Positions 15,690-26,071 of a DNA stretch of 64,000 nucleotides are shown in pieces (position 1 is the stretch's first letter; every line of letters starts with the position of its first letter). The position numbers and the translations under genes are program-made. The DNA comes from Orbilia blumenaviensis (Eukaryota > Ascomycota > Orbiliomycetes > Orbiliales > Orbiliaceae): contig JAVHNS010000015.1 in assembly GCA_036872755.1 (NCBI GenBank), positions 1 to 64,000 of the forward strand, read 5' to 3'. Under the pieces are notes generated by a model, which had not been told where the DNA came from, searched no databases, and saw only the letters and a program-made list of their open reading frames with translations.

Positions 15690-16021
15690 TATAAGATTAT
15701 ATATATGTAAGAATGTATATGTTATAATAATTAAGAATATGATTTTAATTATGGTTATAGATTAAAAGATAAAGAGTTATATATATGATTATTATTTATG
15801 TTTTATATATTGAAGGATATATGTATTATAGTATTAGGTTATAGCTTTTTATTGTGTTTGGATTAAGGAAATTGAACTAACATTGACTTGAGGACTGAAG
15901 TTATTTGGGTGGGTCTCTGGGTGAGTCGTTGCATATTTGTGTTGCCTGGATTGGATAGCTTTAGCCGTTGTGTTAACCTTGTTGTATTTTGCACACCACC
16001 GCGTGGGTGCGCGGCCTGACA
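15690..16021. repeat. LTR copy D (332 bp), right end of array
   Basis: This copy shows mainly C-to-T changes, so its G residues are kept. It ends in GCGCGGCCTGACA and is followed at once by ATATC (16022-16026), the same five bases that precede LTR A. It is the same length as copy A. Confidence 0.87.
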
Positions 16022-16026
16022 ATATC
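16022..16026. repeat. Right target-site duplication ATATC
   Basis: Matches 2462-2466 and directly follows the TGACA end of LTR D. Confidence 0.75.
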
Positions 16027-16435
16027 ATTCTGTTTTTAATTAAAAATAGATTCGTTTTTAAATTCAAAGTTTTGTATTATTTTTTTCTATTTAATAAAAT
16101 AAAAAATAAAGGTTTAATTATTTTATATTTAAATTTAAGTATAATCAATAGTGATATTGTAAATTTTAATTTTATAAAATATTCATTTTTAGTTATTTTA
16201 TTATTTATTTTATAAACAATTTTGAATTCTTTTTATTTTATACAAATATTATTTAATTTCTAATCATATTAATACAAATATATAATCATGTTAAAGAAAA
16301 TTTATAAAATTCAAGTTTAATGATATTTTTAAATAAAATCTATATATAAAAATTATATAAAAAATAACTTAGATATATAAAAAATAACTTGAAGAAACTA
16401 ATAAACCATATAAGAAATAAAAGAGGTTACAAAGT

Positions 16436-16472
16436 GACATGCCTGGTTACCCTGAACGTAGTATTCTGATAT
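16436..16472. repeat. 37-bp flank repeat, right copy
   Basis: Direct repeat of 2251-2287, containing GTTACCCTGAACGTAGTATT. It lies just outside the right end of the LTR array in DNA of intermediate A+T content. Confidence 0.7.
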
Positions 16473-17223
16473 AAAGTTTTTAGTATGATAAGTATAAACT
16501 ATTATTTTGGTTTTTTCTTTAAAAAAACATATATGACTGATAAGTCGGGTTCTAAGTAATTTTTGGTGCCCCTACACCCAAAAAATGCTGGTGCAGGTCC
16601 AAAAAATGAGTTGTTTCTTGGCGTTCTTGGCAAAGTTTATGTGCCCAGTCGGGTTTAAGTACGGTGAAGCCGTCTCCAGTACTACAATTTTATTCGATAT
16701 TCTACTATATAATATATAAAAAGCAATCAATTATTACAAATATGATACATTAATATATAAAAAGTGTTAACCCAAATTAGTCTGTCAAGTAGATCTGTAA
16801 TTTATCATTGTACTTCGCGTTTATGTTCAAGTTTGCCAACTCGTCAGTTTTTGAAGGCATTTAGTGGCCCAGAATGATTGAAACCTCTAGAATTGGAATG
16901 TGTTGGGCTATCAGAAGCGGGATAGCTCGAATCAATAAATTTCGTTTCATCACTATTGCATTACTATTACCCCATTTGAATGCTAAATATTATGTCATGG
17001 CCCCGCACCTATATAGACCGGTGGGGACTATGATGTAATTATTCGCCCAGTTATGTATATATTGCGGCCCCACTTATTTATTGTATCGTCGTTTAACACA
17101 CGGCGAATACCTCATTAACATTTTGACTTTCCATCCAAGACCAGACGCAGCGAAAAACACTTCTTCAAATTACACTCAAGCAGGTCACCATAAATTTGAT
17201 CAAAGCGGTCCGCTTACTTTATA
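16473..17223. other. Isochore-to-gene transition, no gene seen
   Basis: A+T content falls over this stretch. No open reading frame with coding character was found. The last ~200 bp before 17224 are the presumed promoter and 5' leader of the C2-domain gene. Confidence 0.5.
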
Positions 17224-18784
17224 ATGGCTGGGCTTGTTGATAAATTAACCGCCTCCGGGGGTACCGAATCTGTCGACTTCCTCAACGACATCGTGGAACA
17301 GCTATGGCCTAACATTAATGCTGCTGGCTGCCAAATGGTGAAGGACATCGTAGAGCCCATGTTTGCTTCAATGCTCCCGGGCCCCTTGGCTACACTTAGA
17401 TTCGCTAAACTCGACCTTGGTCCCATCCCAATGAAGTTATCTGAGGTGGATGTTCACAAAACTGATCATGGCGGCATAAAACTCGACATGGACGTAACAT
17501 GGGAAGGGAGAAGCGATATTGAAATGGATGGAAATATGGTTCCTAAATTTGTACGTTTGCACTGATGAAACCGCAATGTCGTCTATACGTGCGGGACTAA
17601 CACTACACGTGAAAAGGGAATCGAACATATCCACTTGAAGGGCAGGCTTTCGATCTTACTCGCTCCGTTGACTAACATAATCCCTCTGGTATACCGCCCC
17701 CACCCACCCTAAATTTTTGGTTAAACATTAGACTTACAGGTGCAAGATCGGAGCTGCGCAAGTTGCCTTTATCAACCCCCCCGAGCTCAAGCTGGATTTT
17801 ACCAATGCAGCAAACATAGCAGATTGTTTCTTGGTGGACAAGGCTGTCCGCAAAGTTATTCTCAGTGTCATCTCTTCAATGGCAGTTCTCCCCAACAGAT
17901 ATCTCGTCAAGCTTGACAGCAAAAATGACTATTTCAAGACTTATCTACCACATGTGGGTGCCCTGCGTCTAACTATAGGCCGGGCGGTCAATATAAATGG
18001 CCCGAAGAAGAGTGGAGCCAAGGGACTTTTAGCCAAGATTGTTAAGGATGTCCCTGATTGCTATTGCAAAGTCAACATCGGGGCCGGGGAAGAGTGGCGC
18101 ACCTCTACGAAGAAGAACGATCATAATCCGGAATGGAATGAGACGCATGACTTCCTTGTTGCAGACTACGATCAGCAGGTCCTTATTGATATCCAAGACG
18201 ATGACTTTGCTGGCGATGATGATATTGGGATCGCCACTACTACCGTAAAGGACATCATGCTAAACGGCGGTTCGAAGGAGCTGGAGCTTTTCCACAAGGA
18301 TTCTCTCACTGATGCAAAGATCACCGTGCACGCTAAATTCTTTAATTTTGTCGACGATGCCGGTATCCTAACATCTAACCAGAACGAAGGCGGTGAGGGA
18401 CAGATCGTCGGTCTTGCTACCATTCTCATCGCAAGCGCCCTCGGGCTTCAGGGACAGCGTGATGAGCTAAACCCCAGTATAAAGGTCGCGTGGGGCGGCA
18501 AGGAGTATCGCACTGCTGCTAAGTCTTATAGCCCTGGAACAGATATCTTCAACCCATCTTTTGACCAGGCTTTCCAGGTCCCAGTAACAGCGGACCTGCT
18601 GGCGAGCCCGTCGAATTTCAAGATCGCGCTATTGAACGGGAAATCTGAAACTGGATCCGTCGAAATACCATTTTCGGATGTGCTGAATGCCCCTGGCCTG
18701 ATCAAGGAAGGGGGTTTCGAAGTTGGGAATGGAGCAATAGTGCGTGCCTCGGTCTCGCTACGCGGTTTGCGATTAGCCCATTAA
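17224..18784 (+). CDS. SMP- and C2-domain protein (tricalbin / extended-synaptotagmin-like)
   Basis: Exons are 17224-17550, 17617-17688 and 17747-18784, about 478 aa. Residues ~1-180 form an SMP lipid-binding module (FLNDIVEQLWPNI, then INPPELKLDFTNAANIAD). Residues ~190-310 form a C2 domain with the calcium-loop pattern NPEWNETHDF and DIQDDDFAGDDDIG. A second, weaker C2-like region follows (PGTDIFNPSFDQAFQVPV). SMP/C2 proteins move or tether lipids at membrane contact sites. Unlike tricalbins (over 1,000 aa with an N-terminal membrane anchor), this protein starts directly at the SMP module and has no membrane segment, so it may be soluble or recruited by C2 binding. The second intron's acceptor (CAAG at 17746) is chosen because it keeps frame and gives IPLIGAAQ; TTACAG at 17739 would not. 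It is the first gene beside the AT-rich block. Confidence 0.83.
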
Positions 18785-19964
18785 ATTCATCTCCCTACGG
18801 GACTCTGGGATGAAAATTTTTTATCATTCTGTTCTGCTTCGTTATGTTTCATTCTGCGTTGATAAACAGGAATATCTGGGCGAGGGAGTTATTGGTGGTT
18901 GTGGCAGTGAGGTACCGAAGAAAGACAACCGCGGAGAATCATCTCCTTGACGCCTTAGATTGATAACCGATATTGGGAGCTGTCTATTAATTCCTTTATA
19001 TACGCCAAGACCCCAAATGATTGCTATTGGGCCGGCGGCCCCTCATACTGGGTCCTCATGATAAGATATCATCACACATACGAGGGATGATACAAACTCA
19101 ATGGCCATCCGGGTCAGCAAATTCGGCATATATCTCCTAGGCGAGATAGGTTTTATCTTAGCGGGGGCGTTATTTAACCAAGTACCCAGTACATATGTTT
19201 CTCTTTTTGCTAGTTGATCTTTTGTATATGGTTGTATACTAAAGGGTATATCATATGTGCCTTGCCACTTGGAGGTTTTGGCACAGTAGTGGATACCGGA
19301 TAACATTGGCCTACCTGGGTACATTACTATCGCTTTACAGTATTCCAGCAGTCAGTGCAACAGGTCGAGTTAAGGAAATTTGAAATATACCGTACAGTCT
19401 TTTTTTTTTTCAAACTAGGAAGCTAACTTGAAATTATAGTATCTTGACATTGTCTATGATAAACCTGAACTGCAGAAACCTCCTATCAGACCTACCATTA
19501 CTCTTCTATGGCACTACTTAATAGTTTTCATAGTAAAATGGCGTCGAGCCCTGAAATAAATACCCGAATAGCATAGAGTTAAAAACCGTGTCTTGCAACC
19601 TCGAGCAATATATACATATATATACATATGTGTATGCCCGGCAGGGGATTGGCTCAGGGGAACTGTACGCAATAAAGTTCTAGAAAACAGAATTTCAATT
19701 GGTTCGAGGCACATGCATCCCGGGTACGAAACAGCATACGCTAAGGCCTCCAACCAGAAAGCAGTATCCTGCAGTAAAATCCCAATTATAGGCTTCCTGC
19801 AAGACATTGTCACCTACGGCGGTGACCGAGTCTTGATGAATAGGCATAAATCCCGGAAATAGCCAAATAATAACCTGTACTTCGATCCGGAGGCGATCAG
19901 GAGTTGAAGATATCACATTTGTTAGGTCGATGAAATATGGGCTTCTGCCCGAAGATCTTTGGAA
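18785..19964. other. Convergent intergenic region, no gene seen
   Basis: It lies between two gene 3' ends. The short open frames inside have no domain, composition or splice support. It contains a small TA/TATACA-rich tract near 19608-19632. Confidence 0.5.
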
Positions 19965-20774
19965 TTAGTATAAGCTGGCACCAAGCTCTAGATTTTTCAG
20001 AAAGTAAAAGTCGGCGATGACATGTCCAAAATTGCTTTCGTAAAGCGTGTAAAAGGGCTCACCCCCTAATATCGAATCAATGGCGCTGTTGCCTGTCTGG
20101 ATAGCCATGTCGATCCACCAAAGCGACGTGCGGTCCGCAGCATCGATAACCCAAATGAGGTTTCTCTTACGCATTGTTCTTTCGGAGAACACGGTATCTG
20201 AATTGATTTGACAAAACCCGAGGTTGAAGGGGAAGGTATCATCATTCTGAGCCGGGTATTCTTTTGAGTGAAACACGACGCCAACTGCCTTTGTGATAGG
20301 GTTCGCGAAAAGATGTCCATGGAAAAGGTCGAACCGAGACAGTGAGATCTCATTGTTTGTCCACGCCGGGATCATGTGGAATATATTCTCAAAATATGCC
20401 CCAAGAGCGTTGGATGTGTAGAAGGGCACTACTCTATCGGTATCCTTTCCGAGCTGACATCGTTTACGTTCAAATACTGGATATAAAAACCCGCGAGAGT
20501 TATCCAGGAAATCGGTCAGATGGGATTTATTCAAAGTGAGTGTGGCAGTACGGAATAGTGAGAGGTTCTTCTGGGTTTCCGCAGAAACCCCTGAGAGAGG
20601 GATGCTTGTGGCAAACGACGGGACATGGTTTCCGATAAGGGTGCTGATGAAGCTGTCACCCGGAAACAATCGAGTACCTGTGGGAGTGCCGTTTTGAGCT
20701 GAGGTCAGGGGGACCGATGATGCTGGTGATATCAGCTGTAGCGCGAATATATATAAAAAATATTTGGGGCGCAT
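19965..20774 (-). CDS. Predicted secreted protein of unknown family
   Basis: Single exon, 269 aa from the start at 20774. An in-frame ATG at 20816 would add 14 residues. I prefer 20774 because it puts a signal peptide at the very N-terminus: a short basic start (MRPK), a hydrophobic core (YFLYIFALQLI) and a likely cleavage site after SPASS. The rest is a mixed alpha/beta-looking soluble protein with an N-glycosylation sequon (NLS) and only two cysteines in the mature part, so it is not a small cysteine-rich effector. No known domain is recognised; the C-terminal part is rich in aromatic residues (SLWWIDMAIQ, FGHVIADFYFL). It lies 4 kb from the RIP-affected block. Confidence 0.6.
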   Translation of the reverse strand: MRPKYFLYIFALQLISPASSVPLTSAQNGTPTGTRLFPGDSFISTLIGNHVPSFATSIPLSGVSAETQKNLSLFRTATLTLNKSHLTDFLDNSRGFLYPVFERKRCQLGKDTDRVVPFYTSNALGAYFENIFHMIPAWTNNEISLSRFDLFHGHLFANPITKAVGVVFHSKEYPAQNDDTFPFNLGFCQINSDTVFSERTMRKRNLIWVIDAADRTSLWWIDMAIQTGNSAIDSILGGEPFYTLYESNFGHVIADFYFLKNLELGASLY

Positions 20775-21512
20775 TTCAAGTGGTGGGGGGAAGAACTTTT
20801 TAGTTGCGCCGTGCAATGTACAGTCAGATTTTAGTTCTTGGGAACGGCTAGATATTTAAGGAACTAACCCCCCCCCCCCCCTAATTGTGACCAACCATCA
20901 AATATATCCCTGGCCCCCATTGTGTCTTAGAAATTTAAATTACTTCCCTCGGGCCCTGGCTTCTACATGTCTTTGTCGTCTTTCCTGTTTTGTCAGGTGA
21001 TACAGGAATTAGTTTCCGTGCTATGCTGGCTTAAACCATGCGTATAACATTTGTAGGAATCTATCCACAAAATCCGAACCAAGGTCTCAGATCGAAAATA
21101 TCGACTTGTGGATTCTTCAAAGTCGAGCATCCTGACTCCATTTCTAGACTCGGCTGTACTGTGTGGTGTTTTGTATCTGATATCATAACATCAGCGGCGC
21201 TTGGTGCTTGTTTTGTGATGTTGTGTTGTGTTGTGCTGTGTTGGATATTTTGTGTTGGGGACCTTTTGATTTTGTGTTACACCGGTGTTAATCTACGGTA
21301 GTCGGTGTTATCGGAGATTTTGATGGTGATAGCGTGAGTTCGCGCTCTCACGTGTTTGCAATGCCTTAATTTGATCCACTTAATACGGCGTTGCTTCGAA
21401 TATCTTGGCATGTCAGGGACTCACCAGTTATTCTCCCCACCACACCTATTCATAGAAACTGTAGAACACCCGTCCGTTACCTCAATACGAATATCGAACT
21501 CAGCAAAGCAAT
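20775..21512. other. Divergent intergenic region
   Basis: It serves as promoter region for the secreted-protein gene (-) and the UBX gene (+). It contains a run of 12-14 C near 20869-20882 and a GT-rich stretch at 21213-21260. No gene seen. Confidence 0.5.
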
Positions 21513-22729
21513 ATGGGCCAAACAGATCGAGATCTTCTCATCGAGATGGGGTAAATTATTTTTGCCCCTCTACACTCTATGTCTCTTCGCTAATGTCGCT
21601 ATGACGTAGATTCGATCCCAGGCGAGTGGATATGGCTTTGAGAAGCTCCGGCGGACGTATGAACCAACCCCAGAAAATGAAGGTAGACGGATCCCGTTGC
21701 TAAAATTTCGTTTCCTCGAAGTGCAGGATGCGATCACATGGCTCGGGTCCCACGAAGACATTCAATTTGAAGATCTTGAGAAGAACGCCAGTGCAGAGGC
21801 CTCAGCAGCTTCAAACCCGGCCGAAGCTGACACAGGAGAAACAAAACCTGCTGCCAATGCTGAGGCCAAAAGCTACAAATGTAACGACTGCGGGAAGTTA
21901 TTACGAAATTGGGATGCTGTGCAATTCCACGCTGAACGGACGTAAGGCCTGGAATATAAATCCGACCGATCGACCAACCAATCCTTCTAACTTCGCGGCT
22001 CAAATAGTGAACATCAAAATTTCGATGAAAGCGTAGAAGAGGTCAAACCTCTCACAGAAGAGGAAAAAAAAGCGAAGCTCGAGGAGCTGAAGGAAAGACT
22101 TGCGGAGAAAAAGAAACAACAAACTCTTGAAAGTATAGCGGAGGCTAAGCGGAATGAAGTGAGACGCTCTAAATCCAGTCCTCGTAGCCGTCGCTTGAAA
22201 TAAACCTGACATCAAATGGTAGGCTATCAGGAGGAAAAAGGACCAAGATTCCGAGAAGATCAAGGAGGAACTTCGTAAGAAGGAACAACTACGAGATATC
22301 GAGAGACGGAAGCAAGAGAAGATTGACGATGCGAAAGCAAAAGCTAAAATCAAAGCCGAAATTGCCGCGACACAGCAAGCCCGTCGCGAGGCCGCCGCCA
22401 AAGCAAAAGCGGAGCGCGAGGGTGCTATAATGCCTGAGGCCAGTGTCACACAATCTACCAGCGGTTCCTCAACAAACAAAGCCGCCCATACCGAAGCCCG
22501 CTTGCGCTTCCAGGTTTCTGGGAGACCCCCCATTACAAAAACGTTCCCCGCGGAAACTTCGCTGTTCGAGGTTGCTTCAGCGCTGGCTCAAGAAACCGGG
22601 ATAGCTATTAGCACTTTTACTACAACATTTCCCCCGAGGAAGACATATAAATTGGAGGAACCACTGGATTCTGGCTTAACCTTGAAGGAAGCTAATTTGA
22701 CACCATCGGCCTCACTTTTGGTCGGTTAA
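21513..22729 (+). CDS. UBA / zinc-finger / UBX-domain protein (UBXN1-like Cdc48 cofactor)
   Basis: Five exons: 21513-21550, 21610-21656, 21722-21941, 22008-22158 and 22223-22729, summing to 963 nt or 320 aa. Residues 1-~45 are a UBA domain (DRDLLIEMGFDPRRVDMALR, then LQDAITWLGSHED). A single C2H2-like finger follows (YKCNDCGKLL with FHAERTEHQNF). Then comes a long charged coiled coil (EEEKKAKLEELKERLAEKKK onward) and a C-terminal UBX domain from about residue 245 (LRFQVSGRPPITKTFP, ending ASLLVG). Proteins of this plan bind ubiquitin through UBA and the p97/Cdc48 ATPase through UBX. Exon joins were fixed by domain continuity: the third intron completes the finger, and the fourth restores the coiled coil. 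Single open frames in this region each show only part of the protein. Confidence 0.88.
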
Positions 22730-23113
22730 GGGCTAAAGAGGGACTTTTAGCAAGTGGTGACTTTACGCATGCATGCTCCGCGCAAAAATTATAGTGTGAG
22801 GCTGCTGCGCATGTGCATTATATTTTATTTTCCTTCGCTTACATTTGATCTCATGTCTATAGGCGTCGGTTGTTTGCCTTGTATGTACCACTACAAACAT
22901 GAATGGAACTACTTAGGTTTTAACGGGAGACGATGGATAAATTTGGTCGTAAGTAAGCTATAAAGCAAAACTCGAGAACTCCATGGTATTGGTATTAAGC
23001 GAAACAGAAAGGTATATGATTATCTACTAAAACCCTCAAAGAAATCGAAGAAAGAAAAAAAAAAATGAAAAAAACATATCTACTCTGGCCAACAGGCCCC
23101 TTGAGAGCTTTCT
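22730..23113. other. Convergent intergenic region
   Basis: Only 384 bp lie between the 3' ends of the UBX and cupredoxin-like genes. An A-rich tract is found near 23050-23075. No gene seen. Confidence 0.5.
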
Positions 23114-24055
23114 TTATCTTCTGTAGTATCCACCGGCAGCAGTTGTGACGGCAGCGGCAGCGGCAGCACTAGAGCTTGTGGCCCAGGGGGCAGGCAAAGC
23201 GCCGGGCATACCACCAAAGTTGTTGACGCCATATCCAGATGGGTAAGCAGCCACGCCGCAGAAACATTGGCACTGGCAAGAACCACCGTTGCCACTACCA
23301 TTACCGTCAACCATGGTAGCAACACCGGATGGGGCAGATTGGGTTTCACTGGGGCTTCCAGCTACCAAGGTAACCGTGCTGCTAACAACAGCAGGGGCTT
23401 CGGTTGGGGCGGCTGGGGGAGTTGTGGCGACAGTCCCGTTTTGGGCGATAGCCATAGATTTGAATTTTTCAAAGGTCTTTTCAGCTGTAGGGTTGATAGC
23501 AAAAGTCATACCCTTTCCGCAGTGCGTGCCAGTCCTCTGTTTACAATACCACCCTACACGCCAAAAAAATTAGCCTAGGCCAGGTTTGGAAGGAATGGAA
23601 GATAACTTACAAGTAGCTTCTGTGGTATCGACGGTATACTTGAACACCGGAGCTGGGACGACGGTATTGTTGGGATTGGGTAGCAAACCCGAGTCGATGC
23701 CATCGGGTTTTCGGACACAGGGCAGAGCGAATGTGGATTGGGTGATGGAGTGATTTTGCTTCATGAAATGAAACTCGACAATATCGCCCACGGCGGCATG
23801 AATAAATTCGGGTGTATAAACCAAACCAGCATCACCTCCAACGATGACCTTGTGGACCGCTGGCGAGGCTCCTTCGTGAACAGGGGCAGGTGGGGCCATA
23901 TGGACTGGGGCAGGGGTTTGGATAGTTCCAGCATTTTTCGTGCAGGTCGTCGAGACTGGAGCGGCAACATCTGAGTATGCTGCATCGGGATATCCATGCT
24001 GGGTGCCAAACACGCCAGCGACAAGAATGGAAGCGGTGAGGATTGACTTGAACAT
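23114..24055 (-). CDS. Secreted cupredoxin-like serine-rich protein
   Basis: Exons 24055-23611 and 23553-23114, 294 aa. The protein has a signal peptide (MFKSILTASILVAGVFG), then a linker rich in Pro/Ala/His. A cupredoxin domain runs from about residue 65 to 175: VGDIVEFHFMKQNHSITQSTF contributes one histidine side, and WWYCKQRTGTHCGKGMTFAIN the cysteine/histidine side after the splice. This is the fungal 'extracellular serine-rich protein' family, whose members are often wall- or GPI-linked; whether copper is bound is not known for most of them. The C-terminal third is low-complexity Thr/Pro/Ala and Gly, with an unusual CQCQCFC cluster before an alanine tract. The end (GGYYRR) is not a clear GPI signal. 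The splice at 23553/23611 restores the conserved WYC motif. Confidence 0.85.
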
Positions 24056-25334
24056 TTTAAATGGATATACGTGGGTACCTCTAGGTATGTAGGTTTGTAT
24101 GTATCTAGGTAGGTATGTCTTTGGCTGATGCAGGGATGGTAGTTGTATACTCTTTTCAAGGTCCGCTCAACGGATGACGGTCTGGCCGTGTGTATATTGA
24201 GGAGGGTGATGGTGATTACTATTACTCAATTGACGAGTCCGGGCTCGGGACAATAGGAAACAGCGTAGTCTACTTATATAAAAGCAGGTTGTTCGTTATA
24301 TATAAGTATTTAAGGACTATTCGACGCACCAGCGACGAGATGAATTGAAGATGTATGAAAAGAATATGGAAAGAAGAAAGATGGTAGAAAGAATGGAAGA
24401 GGGTATCTTGACCCGAAGATGATGGCAAATATGGCTGTTTGGTGAGGACACGAGGAGGAGAAGAAGAGGAAAGGGACGATGGAGGATGGGATGGCAGCAT
24501 ATTTATGTGCGAGGGCCGATTGGCGATTAACACTTCCTACTAAGTCCTAAGTACCTATCTAGTATATGCCGGCTGTCATGAAGGAGGACCATAGGCGATA
24601 TGATAAGGGTATAGTATGGTATAGTATAGGAGTGGAGTGGAGATGCTGGGACAAAAAAAGAGGCGTGTCGAAACAACTGACGTTACGTTTTCGAACATGA
24701 GACCTCCCGAGCTTCATCGGGCCTTCACCAGAACAGGGCTAGAGCTTGTCCGCTTGCGCTGTGTTGCCAGCAACGGGCATCAGTGCATGCGCCCACCCTT
24801 TTCGGACACCTTTTGAAGCTTGGCGTCGCAAATCAGACGGCGGTCGGTGTCGCCAGTGTCGCCAGGCTGCAGGCTGCTGAGCCTTTGACCCTGTTCCCAA
24901 GAGTGTATAATAGAGTACTTTAAGCATTTCAGTACGGAGGATCCTAGGTAGGCACTCGGTAACCAGATACGCTATTAGCTGGGCTGAGTCCCCCCCCTAT
25001 TGTCGAAACAACCATCCGTGACTTGCTGCAGCTTTTGTTTCGTTTGGGCCGCCAATTTGGGCAAAAAGGGGGCTGTGCAGAAACACATTTTGTTTCTGCT
25101 CACCGCTTGATCCCGCCTCGCCTGTGGCGTTTTGTTTATATGTGGCTGGTGGGCCTTGGCTGCACAGAAACAACAAACAGAAATCAAAAAAATTTCTTAT
25201 CTTTCTCGACCACTATCCTTCTCTTTCTCTCCCTCTCTCACCTCCATCATCCCCCTACAACAAACAACAACTAACGATGACGATAATAACATCGGCACTA
25301 GCAACAGTAGCACTATCACTAACGGCTTGAAACC

Positions 25335-25372
25335 ACAGCAGCAACAACAACAATAACAACAACAACAACTAC
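25335..25372 (+). repeat. CAA-type microsatellite
   Basis: Imperfect (CAA)n / (CAG)n tract in intergenic DNA. Confidence 0.8.
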
Positions 25373-25449
25373 AAGAAACATCGCCCTCCTTGTGTGTTAA
25401 TTTACTTTCATGTCTATAGCATACCCAGACTCGTTCTCACCAATTCAAT

Positions 25450-25498
25450 TAATCAGTCAATCAGTCAAACAGTCAAACAGTCAGTCAATCAATCAGTA
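25450..25498 (+). repeat. CAGT/CAAT tetranucleotide-like repeat
   Basis: Imperfect repeats of AGTC/AATC in intergenic DNA. Confidence 0.75.
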
Positions 25499-26071
25499 AA
25501 TGCCGGGTGATATTATGTTCTCGCCCTCCCTGTGCTCTTCTTTTGCCTGACACTACCTCGTCTCGCTCTGGCACTTTCGAAGCCTCGTCGGTCGTCTCGT
25601 CCCCATGCTCGCTCGAGGTCAAAAAGTTTTTGTCATTACCTAAATGATGGCATGCCGAAATCAAACCATTTACCGGAACGCCTAAGTCTCATTTGAATTA
25701 TCAAATACCTGATGGATATTGCTCTCGCTCTTCGTGTTCGATTGACGCAAAATGAATTCAGATAAACAGACCTAAGGATACATCTTCTTCCACACCCCAT
25801 TACCGCCCCTCCTACGAGTGACCATTACACGAGAAGTACTCAATAAAATAGCGTATCATCAACCAGGCTCTTTCGAGCCACTGCATTCCATTATCAAAGC
25901 TAGGCTCGATAAGCTTCTATTCCATTAACACTAATGGCCTCATCAGCCAGTTATCTATGGTTACACACCTCCATATATTCCTACAGAGGCAAAACATAAT
26001 AATAACAGAACAACAATGATGCACATATTCTTTTGTAATATATATGTAAACGGAATATCCAGAATGACCAC

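Larger units (their letters stand above)
2467..16021. mobile_element. Tandem LTR-retrotransposon array with shared LTRs, RIP-inactivated
   Basis: The order is LTR A (2467-2798), internal 1 (2799-8180), LTR B (8181-8510), internal 2 (8511-14899), LTR C (14900-15229), a 460-bp internal 3' fragment (15230-15689) and LTR D (15690-16021). The two internal regions align along most of their length. Internal 1 lacks about 450 bp near its 5' end (present near 8590-9045) and the final ~457 bp (present at 14443-14899 and again at 15233-15689). The array is flanked by the direct repeat ATATC, which fits one insertion followed by LTR-LTR recombination. A full unit would be about 7 kb, typical of Ty3-type elements, but RIP has erased the coding signal so the superfamily is inferred only. 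Orientation is not determined. Confidence 0.85.
1..16500. repeat. AT-rich RIP-degraded isochore
   Basis: The sequence is almost only A and T, by eye roughly nine tenths, with no convincing open reading frame on either strand. Pairwise comparison of its internal repeats shows differences that are nearly all C-to-T or G-to-A, the signature of repeat-induced point mutation. Short islands with normal composition survive near 1917-1995, 2200-2480, 15100-15230 and 15880-16021. The block ends at about 16.5 kb and normal gene-bearing DNA follows. It could be part of a larger heterochromatic or pericentromeric block that continues to the left; no telomeric TTAGGG array is present. Confidence 0.92.
24056..26071. 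other. Long intergenic region with simple repeats
   Basis: No gene is supported in this 2-kb region. It contains TAGGTA-type repeats just upstream of the cupredoxin-like gene (24070-24118), a CAA-rich tract at 25335-25372 and a CAGT/CAAT-type tract at 25450-25498. The pyrimidine-rich stretch 25196-25260 resembles a fungal promoter or leader, but no matching coding sequence follows. Confidence 0.45.

Noticed and set aside
15849..16067. Minus-strand 72-residue open frame
   Set aside because: Antisense reading of LTR D; no coding character.
15937..16215. Plus-strand 92-residue open frame
   Set aside because: It starts in the GC-rich tip of LTR D and runs across the insertion boundary into A/T-rich flank; it is not a gene.
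1..16500. Centromere
   Set aside because: Extreme A+T content fits some fungal centromeres, but the array structure explains most of the block and no chromatin evidence is available.
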